This document shows, in pieces, positions 1 to 8,390 of a DNA stretch of 33,622 bases. The position numbers and the translations under genes were made by a program. This stretch comes from Candidatus Nealsoniibacteriota bacterium. GTDB lineage: Bacteria > Patescibacteriota > Minisyncoccia > Minisyncoccales > PWPS01. The stretch is taken from NCBI GenBank assembly GCA_003559635.1, contig PWKU01000034.1, positions 1 through 33,622 on the forward strand, in the 5' to 3' direction. The notes beneath the pieces are model-generated. The model ran no database searches. It was not told the origin of the DNA and saw only the letters and a program-made list of their open reading frames with translations. Every line of letters starts with the position of its first letter. Position 1 is the stretch's first letter.

Positions 1-93
1 GACGAAGAAGACGATCCGGAGCCTGACCCTGATCCTGACGAAGAAGACGATCCGGAGCCTGACCCTGATCCTGACGAAGAAGACGATCCGGAT
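1..93 (+). repeat. 36-bp tandem repeat (gacgaagaagacgatccggagcctgaccctgatcct), two full units plus a partial third, encoding DEEDDPEPDPDP
   Basis: Exact repeat at 1-36 and 37-72; the third unit from 73 diverges after ~20 nt. The array probably continues upstream of the window. Confidence 0.95.
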
Positions 94-678
94 GAGGATA
101 CAGACCATATTCCGACAGAAGGTTCTCCCTGTGGTGGTCAAGAATCATATATTGATATCAGAAACAACGAAAGATATAATCTTGTGGAAATCGGCTCTCT
201 TTGCTGGTTTGCGGAAAGCTTAAACTACGAAACTTCTAACAGTTGGTGTTACGAAAATAGTGATGCAAATTGCAGTGCTTTCGGAAGACTTTATACATTT
301 GAGGCTGCAAAAAGTGCTTGCCCTTCGGGATGGAAGTTGCCTGACGATGATGACTTTAAAGAGGTAGAACAAGTCGCGGGAATGAGTGTAGGAGATAGGG
401 GAAGAAGTGGCTGGAGAGGAGTGAGAGAGGGAGATAAAATAAAGTCGCAATCAGACTGGGACGGAAATAACGAGATTGGCTTTTCAGCTCTTCCCGCGGG
501 AGGAAGAGAGGCGGACGGAGAGTTTACGGGAATCAATAAAGGAGTTAGCTTTTGGACAACTACGGATTCCGGTGCGGCGGCGTGGACAAGACACCTTTAT
601 TCCGGATTTTCCGGGATAAATCGCACCTTGCTTCCAAAGGGAAGCGGAATTTCCGTAAGGTGTATTAAAGATTATTAA
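1..678 (+). CDS. FISUMP-domain (Fibrobacter succinogenes major paralogous domain) surface protein, 5'-truncated by the window edge, with an acidic Asp/Glu/Pro repeat linker
   Basis: Frame +1 is open from base 1: DEEDDPEPDPDPDEEDDPEPDPDPDEEDDPDEDTDHIPTEGSPCGG... then SLCWFAESLNYETSNSWCYENSDANCSAFGRLYTFEAAKSACPSGWKLPDDDDF ... SVRCIKDY, which matches the FISUMP pattern. The ORF track's 184 start is an internal GTG. Confidence 0.85.
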   Translation, partial: DEEDDPEPDPDPDEEDDPEPDPDPDEEDDPDEDTDHIPTEGSPCGGQESYIDIRNNERYNLVEIGSLCWFAESLNYETSNSWCYENSDANCSAFGRLYTFEAAKSACPSGWKLPDDDDFKEVEQVAGMSVGDRGRSGWRGVREGDKIKSQSDWDGNNEIGFSALPAGGREADGEFTGINKGVSFWTTTDSGAAAWTRHLYSGFSGINRTLLPKGSGISVRCIKDY

Positions 679-718
679 AAAAAGAAGGTCGGAAAATATA
701 AAAATAAAAAACAAAAAA

Positions 719-1939
719 ATGTTTAAAAAACTATTTACAGGAGCGATTATGTCTGTTCTTTTCTTTCTTGTAGCCGTCCCCTCCGTCGACGGAATGACGG
801 AGACGGAAATCAGGGGAGAACTAAACGATATAAAAGAGAGACTGGAAGTACTTCTTGAAGATGTTAAGTATTTTGTCGAAGAAGGGTATGTCAAGGCTAC
901 TTTTCCGAGAATTCCTGATGGTTTTCGTTTCAAGACTCACATGAGGTTTAGAGATTATCTGATTGATGTGAAGTATATGCAGATTATTCTAAATGCTTCT
1001 CCCGATACGAGGCTTATTGAGCAAGGCGTCGGTTCTCCGGGGAATGAAGTGAAAAGATTTGGAAATCTGACCAAAAACGCCCTAGAGAAGTTCCAACAAA
1101 AATATGCTACAGAGATTTTGTACCCGTGGGGGATTACTCAACCAACGGGAATCGCGGAGATACAAACTCTTAAAAAATTAAATAAGATACTGGATGGAGA
1201 GGTTGTTATAAAAATAATGGATCCGGAAAGAAGGGCGGAAATTAGAGAAGAAGTTTTGGAAATTGCAAGGAGACTTAGAGAGCTGCGTAAAAAAATAGAC
1301 GAACTGGATGATCAAGAAGAAGAAGTGCCCAGTGATGCGCCGACAAATTTGCGAGCTGCCATCGTTGGTTACGGAGAAGTAAGATTAACATGGAGAGGAG
1401 ACAGAGATGCGGAGTATTTTGTGGGATATAAGGCGACAAGATCCGGAGGTCCTTATGTCGAAGTAGGAGTAACCGAAAATACTTACGGAATGGTCACCGG
1501 GTTGGAGTACGGAAGAAGATACTATTTCACCGTTACTCAAGTTATAGATGGTAAAGAAAGTGGCCACAGCAGGGAAGTAAGCTTGACTATGGATGTGGAA
1601 CCAACACCGTTTAATATAAGCGCCGAGGCCACTGATGTTGGAGAATTGACACTGGAATGGGAAAGCGATCAACCAAATGTGGAGAAGTTCAGCATTTACA
1701 GAGCGATAGATCCTGAAGGTCCGTACACTCTAAGAGGAACGAATACCAGAGAAGTTTTCAGAGACACAGGATTGAGTTTGTACACCATTTATTATTATAC
1801 CATTACTCAGACGATAGACGGAGAGGAAAGCAATCTCAGTAGTGAGTATGTTGACAGCTGGTTTTATAACTGGCGAGGAGGCACTCAACCTCATCCGCAA
1901 AAAGAAAAAATATTGGAAGATCTTGATTACACGTATTAA
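719..1939 (+). CDS. Secreted protein with N-terminal signal/TM, coiled coil, peptidoglycan-binding-like domain and two fibronectin type III-like domains
   Basis: Hydrophobic N-terminus (AIMSVLFFLVAVPSVDG); RLIEQGVGSPGNEVKRFGNLTKNALEKFQQKYA resembles PG_binding_1; two FN3-like repeats (APTNLRAAIVGYGEVRLTWRGD..., FNISAEATDVGELTLEWESD...). Confidence 0.75.
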   Translation: MFKKLFTGAIMSVLFFLVAVPSVDGMTETEIRGELNDIKERLEVLLEDVKYFVEEGYVKATFPRIPDGFRFKTHMRFRDYLIDVKYMQIILNASPDTRLIEQGVGSPGNEVKRFGNLTKNALEKFQQKYATEILYPWGITQPTGIAEIQTLKKLNKILDGEVVIKIMDPERRAEIREEVLEIARRLRELRKKIDELDDQEEEVPSDAPTNLRAAIVGYGEVRLTWRGDRDAEYFVGYKATRSGGPYVEVGVTENTYGMVTGLEYGRRYYFTVTQVIDGKESGHSREVSLTMDVEPTPFNISAEATDVGELTLEWESDQPNVEKFSIYRAIDPEGPYTLRGTNTREVFRDTGLSLYTIYYYTITQTIDGEESNLSSEYVDSWFYNWRGGTQPHPQKEKILEDLDYTY

Positions 1940-1946
1940 ATAGCCT

Positions 1947-2579
1947 ATGAAAAAAAACAAAAAAACAATACACACAATACGGCTGGTAATTGTTATTCTA
2001 ATGGCAGTTGCCATTGCATTCTCCGCCCTTGCTCCGGTTTTTGGAACAGATAATGGGAAGGAAGAAGAGAGAAGTGAGATAAGAGAAGAGATATCCCTCA
2101 TTAGAGAAGAGATAGAAGACATACTGGAGGAGCTTACGAAACCGTTGCAGGAAGTAACAAAAGTAGTTCCTGTTAGCGGGGTTCCCGCCGGTGTTAGTTT
2201 TGATTATGACTTGAGAGAGAGGGCGACGGGAAAAATTGTAAGGCATTTACAAACAGTACTTAATACCGATCCGGAAACAAGAATCGCACAAACCGGAGTC
2301 GGTTCTCCGGGAAGAGAAACAAATTATTTCGGGAAGGGAACAAGAAGTGCGTTGGTAAAATTTCAGAGAAAGCACGGAATTTCCGCAACGGGTTTTTTGG
2401 GATCACAAACAAGAGCAAAATTGAATGAAATACTAAGAGACGGAGTGGTGGTCAAAGAAGTTAAAAAAAGAGATACGGAAGGAATCCGTAACAGATTTAC
2501 GGAAGTATCCCGAAAAGCCAGACAGATAAGGGAAAGAATCAACGCTCTTGATGAAAACGGAGAGGAAGAAAACGACTAA
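1947..2579 (+). CDS. Secreted/anchored protein with coiled coil and peptidoglycan-binding-like domain
   Basis: N-terminal TM (TIRLVIVILMAVAIAFSALAPVFG); LQTVLNTDPETRIAQTGVGSPGRETNYFGKGTRSALVKFQRKHGISATGFLGSQTRAKLNEIL. Confidence 0.78.
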   Translation: MKKNKKTIHTIRLVIVILMAVAIAFSALAPVFGTDNGKEEERSEIREEISLIREEIEDILEELTKPLQEVTKVVPVSGVPAGVSFDYDLRERATGKIVRHLQTVLNTDPETRIAQTGVGSPGRETNYFGKGTRSALVKFQRKHGISATGFLGSQTRAKLNEILRDGVVVKEVKKRDTEGIRNRFTEVSRKARQIRERINALDENGEEEND

Positions 2580-2594
2580 TTGCAATATAGACTC

Positions 2595-4853
2595 TTATTC
2601 TGGGAGGGACTCTAGAAAGTCGTCTGCGGCCGGCGCCGATTCCGGCCGGAGTTTTATAGATTTTAAGGTATGCTCTCTTGCCTTCTCATAATCTCCAATT
2701 CTCTTATAAGCGACTGCTATAGAGGCATGATGCTGGGCTTCTTCGGGCTCTTCTTCAAGCAACATTAAGTAAAAAGGAATCAGAGATTCATAGTTTTTGG
2801 TGTAGATAGGATAGGTCATGATATTGTTTAACCCATGAACGATGTCGTACTCTTTTTCGCGGGCTTTTGCAAAATAAGGTTCTTTTTCTTCTCCAATCAT
2901 TGATAAGGCGACTCCTTTTAAGAAAAAACATGCACCTTCGTCTTTTAAAGCAAGGCACCTCTTCGCGCTGTTTAAGGCATTTTGGAAGTCTTCTTTCTTG
3001 ATCAAAGAAAAGGCAAGTCTTTTATATGAGGGAAAGCGGTTCGGGCTTATTTCTATTTCTTTGGAAAAAGCTTTTATCGAAATATCCAGAAGCTCTTCTT
3101 TGTTATCTTTGTAAGGGATAAGATTTATGGCGTCAATGCCCAAGTTTGACCAAATTCTCACATAAGTAGGCCTCTTTTTTATGGCTTCTTTTGTTGATAG
3201 AAATATTTTTTCTCTTGCTTCTCCTCTAGCTATTCCCGCGGTATCCTCGGTTTCCATACATCCTTCAATAATTGAACTCTTTTCGATTAGAAGGTAAGAG
3301 GTTATTGGGTTTTCTTCTTCTCCTGCTTTTTGTGCAAAGGCCAAAGCGCTATCGCAATTTCCCCCTTTCTGATGAGCCTCTGCAATATTGATATTTCTAT
3401 TAGCCCCAAGAAGCTTTAAATTATAATTAGAAATAAAAAAGATGAGGAGAGGAATAGAAATAACTAGAAAGGGGTATTTATATTTGGAAAGTTTTTCTCT
3501 TTTACTTAATTCATCGGCAATGCTTGTCTCTTTTTCTTTTATGCAAAGAGTAAATATGTAGCCGATAATGGCCGCAAAAAGGAGATAAATCGCAAAATCG
3601 TCAACCGTAAAAAAGTTAGCGACAAAAAAAGTTATAAGGGTTGCTTGCATGGCATGATTTTCCAGTGCATTCTCTGCCGTTTTTTTTCTTAGCGCCAAAA
3701 AGAGGGAGATAAAAATCAACAAAAGGGATATAAGCGCGGGAAATCCTCCCCACGTGCCGATTTCTATAGGAAGATTATGTGCTTTGTCCCACCACGGAAT
3801 ATCTCTGTCAATAAACGGAGTATCCGGATGGTAGTTTCTGTCAAAGGCATAAGAGAAGTTTTCCGCGCCGTAGCCGGTTAAAGGCTTCTCCATTATCGCG
3901 TTCCAGCCAATAATAAAACCGCCGATTCTTGGATCTTCGAGCGCTCTTTGCACCTCCATCCTTCCGGCTAATCCGTGGAGAAAATCGTTGTTTTCTACAA
4001 AGGAAGGGAGGGGGGCGGTGTTTACGTAATATAATCCGAGAGAAGAGACCAAGAAGAACGACAGGAAACCGACTTTCAGGAATCTGAAAACTTTTTCTTT
4101 TCTGGGCAAGAAGAGCATAAAATAAACCGCTCCGACGATGATGCCCAAAATAGCGGCTCTGGTATATGTGAGGAGAACTCCGAAAATAATGATAAAAAGC
4201 GAAGCGGAATAAAATATTCTTTTTGTTTTGTCCTTCTCTTTTAGAAGAAAGGCAGTGAGCGGAAAAACTAAGATAGAGAGATAAGTACCAAAAATTGTGG
4301 GGTTTCCAAAAGATGCGTAAGGTCGCCGTGTCTGAGCGACAATTAAACCATCAAAAAGCTCTTGCCACTGGAGAAAGGCGATAAAAGTTGCCACAACTCC
4401 TGTGAAAAAAATAATATTCCATACGGTTTTCCAGTTCTCTTTGTTCAAGACAAAAAAGAGGAAGTAAGAGAAAAGAATCAACAAGAAAAAATTTAAAAAT
4501 CCTCCTCCCCGAGATGGGTCTCCGAAAATGCTAAAATTAAGGTCCACCGAAAAGAAAAGAGAGATTGTAAGAAAAGAAAGCAGTACGAGCGGAATATAAA
4601 AAAAGGGCTTCTTTTCCGCTCTTATTTTTTTTATGGTTTTGCGGAAAACAGAGGCGTTCTTTTTGAAAAAAACATCATAGGCCAGAAGGAGAAGAAGAGA
4701 GCTGAAAATAATACGGAAGAAAAGTGCCTTTGGAAAAGCGGAAGGGGAGAATAAGGGAGGAAAGTTAAAAAGCACGAGTATAAAGATAGAAGCAATTGCT
4801 CCCATGTAAATAAACGGCAGGTTATCTTTAATTTTAGACAAATTTTTACCCAT
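2595..4853 (-). CDS. O-antigen ligase-like (Wzy/WaaL family) polytopic membrane protein with C-terminal TPR-like region
   Basis: 752 aa; many TM segments; NPTIFGTYLSILVFPLTAFLL, TYTRAAILGIIVG and NLPIEIGTWGGFPALI are typical of the Wzy_C family; C-terminus has TPR-like helices (AVAYKRIGDYEKAREHTLKSIKLRPES). Confidence 0.85.
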   Translation of the reverse strand: MGKNLSKIKDNLPFIYMGAIASIFILVLFNFPPLFSPSAFPKALFFRIIFSSLLLLLAYDVFFKKNASVFRKTIKKIRAEKKPFFYIPLVLLSFLTISLFFSVDLNFSIFGDPSRGGGFLNFFLLILFSYFLFFVLNKENWKTVWNIIFFTGVVATFIAFLQWQELFDGLIVAQTRRPYASFGNPTIFGTYLSILVFPLTAFLLKEKDKTKRIFYSASLFIIIFGVLLTYTRAAILGIIVGAVYFMLFLPRKEKVFRFLKVGFLSFFLVSSLGLYYVNTAPLPSFVENNDFLHGLAGRMEVQRALEDPRIGGFIIGWNAIMEKPLTGYGAENFSYAFDRNYHPDTPFIDRDIPWWDKAHNLPIEIGTWGGFPALISLLLIFISLFLALRKKTAENALENHAMQATLITFFVANFFTVDDFAIYLLFAAIIGYIFTLCIKEKETSIADELSKREKLSKYKYPFLVISIPLLIFFISNYNLKLLGANRNINIAEAHQKGGNCDSALAFAQKAGEEENPITSYLLIEKSSIIEGCMETEDTAGIARGEAREKIFLSTKEAIKKRPTYVRIWSNLGIDAINLIPYKDNKEELLDISIKAFSKEIEISPNRFPSYKRLAFSLIKKEDFQNALNSAKRCLALKDEGACFFLKGVALSMIGEEKEPYFAKAREKEYDIVHGLNNIMTYPIYTKNYESLIPFYLMLLEEEPEEAQHHASIAVAYKRIGDYEKAREHTLKSIKLRPESAPAADDFLESLPE

Positions 4854-4862
4854 TTGGGGGAA

Positions 4863-4891
4863 ATTATAGAACTTATTTCAATTTTTAACAA
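4863..4891 (-). promoter_or_regulatory. Putative sigma70-type promoter for the O-antigen ligase-like gene (-35 TTGTTA, -10 TATAAT)
   Basis: Reverse complement reads TTGTTA-17 nt-TATAAT with the -10 ending 9 nt before the ATG (4853). Confidence 0.55.
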
Positions 4892-4943
4892 GCTCAGACT
4901 TGTCCAATACAAAAGGAAGCTGAAATGATACCGTTTTCTAATG

Positions 4944-4970
4944 CAAAAGGAGGCTGAAACAGCCTCTTTT
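4944..4970. terminator. Hairpin AGGCTG-aaa-CAGCCT flanked by AAAAG/CTTTT, possible bidirectional terminator
   Basis: aaaaggAGGCTGaaaCAGCCTctttt. Confidence 0.5.
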
Positions 4971-4978
4971 ATCTCTGG

Positions 4979-4999
4979 ATTCCCGATCAAGTCGGGAAT
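4979..4999. repeat. Palindromic repeat ATTCCCGA-TCAAG-TCGGGAAT
   Basis: 8-bp perfect inverted repeat with 5-nt loop in intergenic DNA. Confidence 0.6.
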
Positions 5000-5171
5000 G
5001 ACAAAAAGAGGATGAGGGAATGACAAATGATGAGTGTCACAACTTTCATTTCAGCCCCATATGTTGATTAGAAAATACTGTTCGGCCCGGAAATTAAACT
5101 AGCGTTGTTTGCACTTTACCACCTATTCTATTTTGGCGACAGGTATGCTCGAAGTACCTATCCTTATTTTT

Positions 5172-5195
5172 TTGCAGGGTCTGACCCTGCAATGC
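5172..5195. repeat. REP-like palindrome copy 1 (TTGCAGGGTCTGACCCTGCAATGC), inverted relative to copies 2 and 3
   Basis: 10-bp perfect arms around one central base; same core at 15702-15730 and 33592-33618. Confidence 0.8.
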
Positions 5196-5299
5196 TTTTT
5201 GGTGTGTTTTAGGGAGTTATTTTACAAATATTTATAAATGGATATTATTAATAAGGAGCTATTATCAAAGGAAGATAAATTCTACGAAGGAGGGAGAAG

Positions 5300-5761
5300 A
5301 TGATACAACACTATATTGAGTTGTATAAGAAATTGCCGTTCTTTGACAAAAAGCCCATTTTTTTTCAAGAGTCTTTTTGTGTAGTGTTTGGAAGTAGAAT
5401 AAGAGACGAAAAGGATGTTTTTCTTTTCACAGAAAATCTTCATGACTTAATGTGGGATAAGGTAAGAAACGGAAGATATCTTCGGAAAAGGGATATATAT
5501 TCTCTGTGGGGCCATCGAGATATTGTGCTTTCTTCAAGCAAGAATAAGCATCACTGGCCTCCAAGTAGCAGAGATGAAAATGCCGAAACAATGAAAATTC
5601 CGAAAGATTTTCACCAAGCCTTGCATAATATTTTTATGAATCTGTATAAAAAGAAAGAGATGGAAAGATTTTGGAAAACTCTTTTTACGTGCGAGGAAAT
5701 TGATAGTGGTATTATTTTGTATGCCACCATTGACCAGATAAGAGACACAGCATACGCGTAA
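5300..5761 (+). CDS. Hypothetical protein with degenerate HNH-like signature
   Basis: 153 aa; upstream GAAGGAGGGAGAAG is SD-like; contains NKHHWPPSSRDENAETMKIPKDFHQALHNIFMN. Confidence 0.6.
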   Translation: MIQHYIELYKKLPFFDKKPIFFQESFCVVFGSRIRDEKDVFLFTENLHDLMWDKVRNGRYLRKRDIYSLWGHRDIVLSSSKNKHHWPPSSRDENAETMKIPKDFHQALHNIFMNLYKKKEMERFWKTLFTCEEIDSGIILYATIDQIRDTAYA

Positions 5762-5788
5762 AGAGTACCGTTAGGGCAATGTATATAA

Positions 5789-5814
5789 GGCCGGCTTTTA
5801 GCCGGTTTTTTTTT
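5789..5814 (+). terminator. Rho-independent terminator
   Basis: CCGGC-ttttA-GCCGG followed by a run of nine T. Confidence 0.85.
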
Positions 5815-5856
5815 ATGGTAGACTGTAAAGGCATTAAAAAATATAAAAAACAAATT

Positions 5857-7023
5857 ATGAAAGAAAAAACAACCAAACCGATGAAAATAATGGTATCTTC
5901 TTTAACTTATCCGCTCCCAAACGGAGTTACCGCCTCGCTAAATACGGCCGTTGACGGGCTTTTGGAAAGAGGGAATAAAGTAATGATTGTCGCTCCGGAC
6001 TATAAAATGAAAAAGGCGAGGCCGGAACACAGGGTGGTGCCGTCTTCTCTCATTTTCCACACACTAGCGACTAACTTACTAGGGAAAGAAGAAAGGGTTT
6101 TCAGAGCCAATTCAAGAAATAAAATCAATAAACTTGCAGATGAGTTTGAACCCGATATTTACTGGCTTCATACCGTCACATGGGCGGCGAACGCTTTTGA
6201 AACACAGATGCTGAAATCGAAGAAAAAAAAGGTTCTTTTTTATCATACTCTCGTTGAAGAATATGGGAGGCTTTATGCCGGAGAGATGGGTGCTTTCGTG
6301 ATGAGAAGGAGAACAAAAGCTCTTTGCAATAAAGTAGATGCGATTATGACGCCGAGCAACATGATGAGGAAAAAGCTTATTGGATACGGGGTGAAGACGC
6401 CGATTAATATTATTCCCACGGGAATTGATGCGCCCAAAAAGTCTTTTACAAAAAAGGAACTCAAAGAAAGATTTAATATTCCTCAAAAATCAAAAGTTCT
6501 TCTTTATTTGGGAAGAATGTCAAAAGAAAAAAATCTGTTAGTTTTGCTGAAAATGATGGAGGATTTGAAGAGAAAGAAATTTGATGCCACACTTCTTTTT
6601 GTGGGGCCGGGTGATATTGATGAAGTAAAGAGAGATGCAAAAAGAATGGGGATTGATGATAAAGTTATCTGCACGGGGGCGCTAGACAGAGAAGAGGCAC
6701 AAAAAATCTACGGAGCATGTGATGTTTTCGTTTTTTCTTCGCAGTCGGAGACTCAGGGACTGGTTGTTGGAGAGGCGATGCTCGCAGAAACGCCTGTGGT
6801 GGCGCTTGTTTCTCCGATTCAAAAAGAAGTCTATCCAGAAGGAAAGGCGGTGGTTTTGAAAAAAGAAAAAGATTTTGCGGACGCGGTAATTGATATTTTG
6901 CAGAATAAAAAGAAAAGAGAAAAGATGGTCAAAGACGCTAAAAAGTTTGTTTTGGAAAACTTTTCCAAAAAAAGAATGATAGAAAGACAAATTAAGGTTT
7001 TCAGAGAAGTTCTTAAAAAATAA
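5857..7023 (+). CDS. Glycosyltransferase family 4 (GT-B)
   Basis: NGVTASLNTAVDGLLERGNKVMIVAPDY, IPTGID, LLYLGRMSKEKNL, VFVFSSQSETQGLVVGEAMLAETPVVAL. ATG at 5857 preferred over the track's 5779, which lies in the terminator. Confidence 0.88.
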   Translation: MKEKTTKPMKIMVSSLTYPLPNGVTASLNTAVDGLLERGNKVMIVAPDYKMKKARPEHRVVPSSLIFHTLATNLLGKEERVFRANSRNKINKLADEFEPDIYWLHTVTWAANAFETQMLKSKKKKVLFYHTLVEEYGRLYAGEMGAFVMRRRTKALCNKVDAIMTPSNMMRKKLIGYGVKTPINIIPTGIDAPKKSFTKKELKERFNIPQKSKVLLYLGRMSKEKNLLVLLKMMEDLKRKKFDATLLFVGPGDIDEVKRDAKRMGIDDKVICTGALDREEAQKIYGACDVFVFSSQSETQGLVVGEAMLAETPVVALVSPIQKEVYPEGKAVVLKKEKDFADAVIDILQNKKKREKMVKDAKKFVLENFSKKRMIERQIKVFREVLKK

Positions 7024-7034
7024 TCTCTAAAAAA

Positions 7035-7997
7035 ATGAAAGAAGATATTTATAACTTTCCTAAACAACTTATTTTTCGTCCCGAGATAAAGAACGGTGAT
7101 AAGTGGGGGAAATTTAAAAACTATGTTTTGGCGGGAATGGGTGGGTCGCACCTCGCGGGAGATATCTTAAAGACAATTTATGATGAAAATTATCTCCATA
7201 TTCACTCTGATTACGGTCTTCCTTCTTTTATGGCGGAAGATACAGGCCTGGTGGTAGCTTCTTACTCGGGAAATACGGAAGAAGTGTTGGATGTTTTTAA
7301 TAAAGCTGTTTTAAAAGGGATTCGCATGGTCGTTATTGCAAAAGGCGGGAAGCTTTTAAAACTTGCAAAAGAGAAAGGAATTCCCTACATACAACTTCCG
7401 GAAGAAAATATGCAACCGAGGCTGGCACTAGGGCACAGCTTTTTGGCTCTTTGCAAAGCCCTAGGCAGAGAAGATATCGAAAAAAACATGGAAAACTTGA
7501 AAGAGAAACTGGAAAACAAACAGAGCTTGTTAGAGGAACAAGGAAAGGCATTGGCTTCCCGGATAAAAAACAAAATACCGGTTACTTATTCTACACAGAG
7601 AAATTATATCACCGCCTCTATCTGGAAAATAAACTTTAATGAAACAACAAAGATACCCGCTTTTTGTAACTTTTTTCCCGAGCTAAACCACAATGAAATG
7701 ACCGGATTTGACGTAACACTCTCTACGAAAGAACTAAGTGGAAAAATGGTGTTTCTAATCTTGAAAGATAAAGAAGACTTTTCGAAGAATAGAAGAAGAG
7801 CGGAGGTTCTCAAAGACATTTTAAAGAAAAGAGACTTTGAGGTGCTGGAAATCGAAAATGAAAGCGAATCGAGAGAAGAATTTATTTTCTCCAGCATTCT
7901 TCTCTCCTCTTGGACATCTTATTACCTATCAAAGATATATCAAACAGACCCGGACGGCGTTCCGATGGTTGAAGAATTTAAAAAAATGATTGAATAA
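7035..7997 (+). CDS. Bifunctional phosphoglucose/phosphomannose isomerase (SIS domain)
   Basis: YVLAGMGGSHLAGDIL, VVASYSGNTEEVLDVF, NHNEMTGFD. Confidence 0.85.
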   Translation: MKEDIYNFPKQLIFRPEIKNGDKWGKFKNYVLAGMGGSHLAGDILKTIYDENYLHIHSDYGLPSFMAEDTGLVVASYSGNTEEVLDVFNKAVLKGIRMVVIAKGGKLLKLAKEKGIPYIQLPEENMQPRLALGHSFLALCKALGREDIEKNMENLKEKLENKQSLLEEQGKALASRIKNKIPVTYSTQRNYITASIWKINFNETTKIPAFCNFFPELNHNEMTGFDVTLSTKELSGKMVFLILKDKEDFSKNRRRAEVLKDILKKRDFEVLEIENESESREEFIFSSILLSSWTSYYLSKIYQTDPDGVPMVEEFKKMIE

Positions 7998-8053
7998 GAT
8001 CACAAGGAAAAGAATTGAGTGGCAGGGAAGTGACCATGATTTAAAAATATAGT

Positions 8054-8389
8054 TTGACCACAAAGAGGATGCATACTAAAGATTTGGAAAAGAAAAGGTT
8101 TCAAAAAAGAACAGAGGACTTTGTGTGCGGAAAGTGTGGCTGGGAGACCCGAGGAGACGGCTATACCGATCACTGTCCGAAGTGTCTCTGGTCGAGGCAT
8201 GTCGATATTAACCCCGGAGATAGAAGATCATCTTGCAAAGGGATGATGGAGCCCGTGGGAATAAGAAAAAAGGGGGAAAAGTATGTTATTCTTTACAGGT
8301 GTCTGATTTGCGGTATCAAGTACCGCGTTAAAAAAGCGGAAGAAGATGATTTTGAAGAGATTATTATGATCAGTAAAAAGAATTTTTAG
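8054..8389 (+). CDS. RNHCP-domain zinc-ribbon protein (start could be ATG 8069)
   Basis: FVCGKCGWETRGDGYTDHCPKCLWSRHVDINPGDRRSSCKGMMEPVGI...YRCLICG. Confidence 0.82.
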   Translation: MTTKRMHTKDLEKKRFQKRTEDFVCGKCGWETRGDGYTDHCPKCLWSRHVDINPGDRRSSCKGMMEPVGIRKKGEKYVILYRCLICGIKYRVKKAEEDDFEEIIMISKKNF

Positions 8390-8390
8390 A

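Noticed and set aside
220-450. Minus-strand ORF and the many similar short antisense ORFs in the track (e.g. 484-933, 1730-2122, 30612-31139, 32424-32948)
   Set aside because: They lie opposite well-supported coding genes, have low-complexity F/S/L-rich translations typical of antisense frames in AT-rich DNA, and show no recognisable domain.
5101-5119. AGCGTTGTTTGCA shared with 20057-20069, possible dispersed repeat
   Set aside because: A ~17/19 match between two places in 33 kb is expected by chance a few times; flanks do not align.
5779-5856. Extended N-terminus of the GT4 ORF (MYIRPAFSRFFFMVDCKGIKKYKKQI)
   Set aside because: It runs through the 5789-5814 terminator hairpin; ATG 5857 gives a normal GT4 N-terminus.
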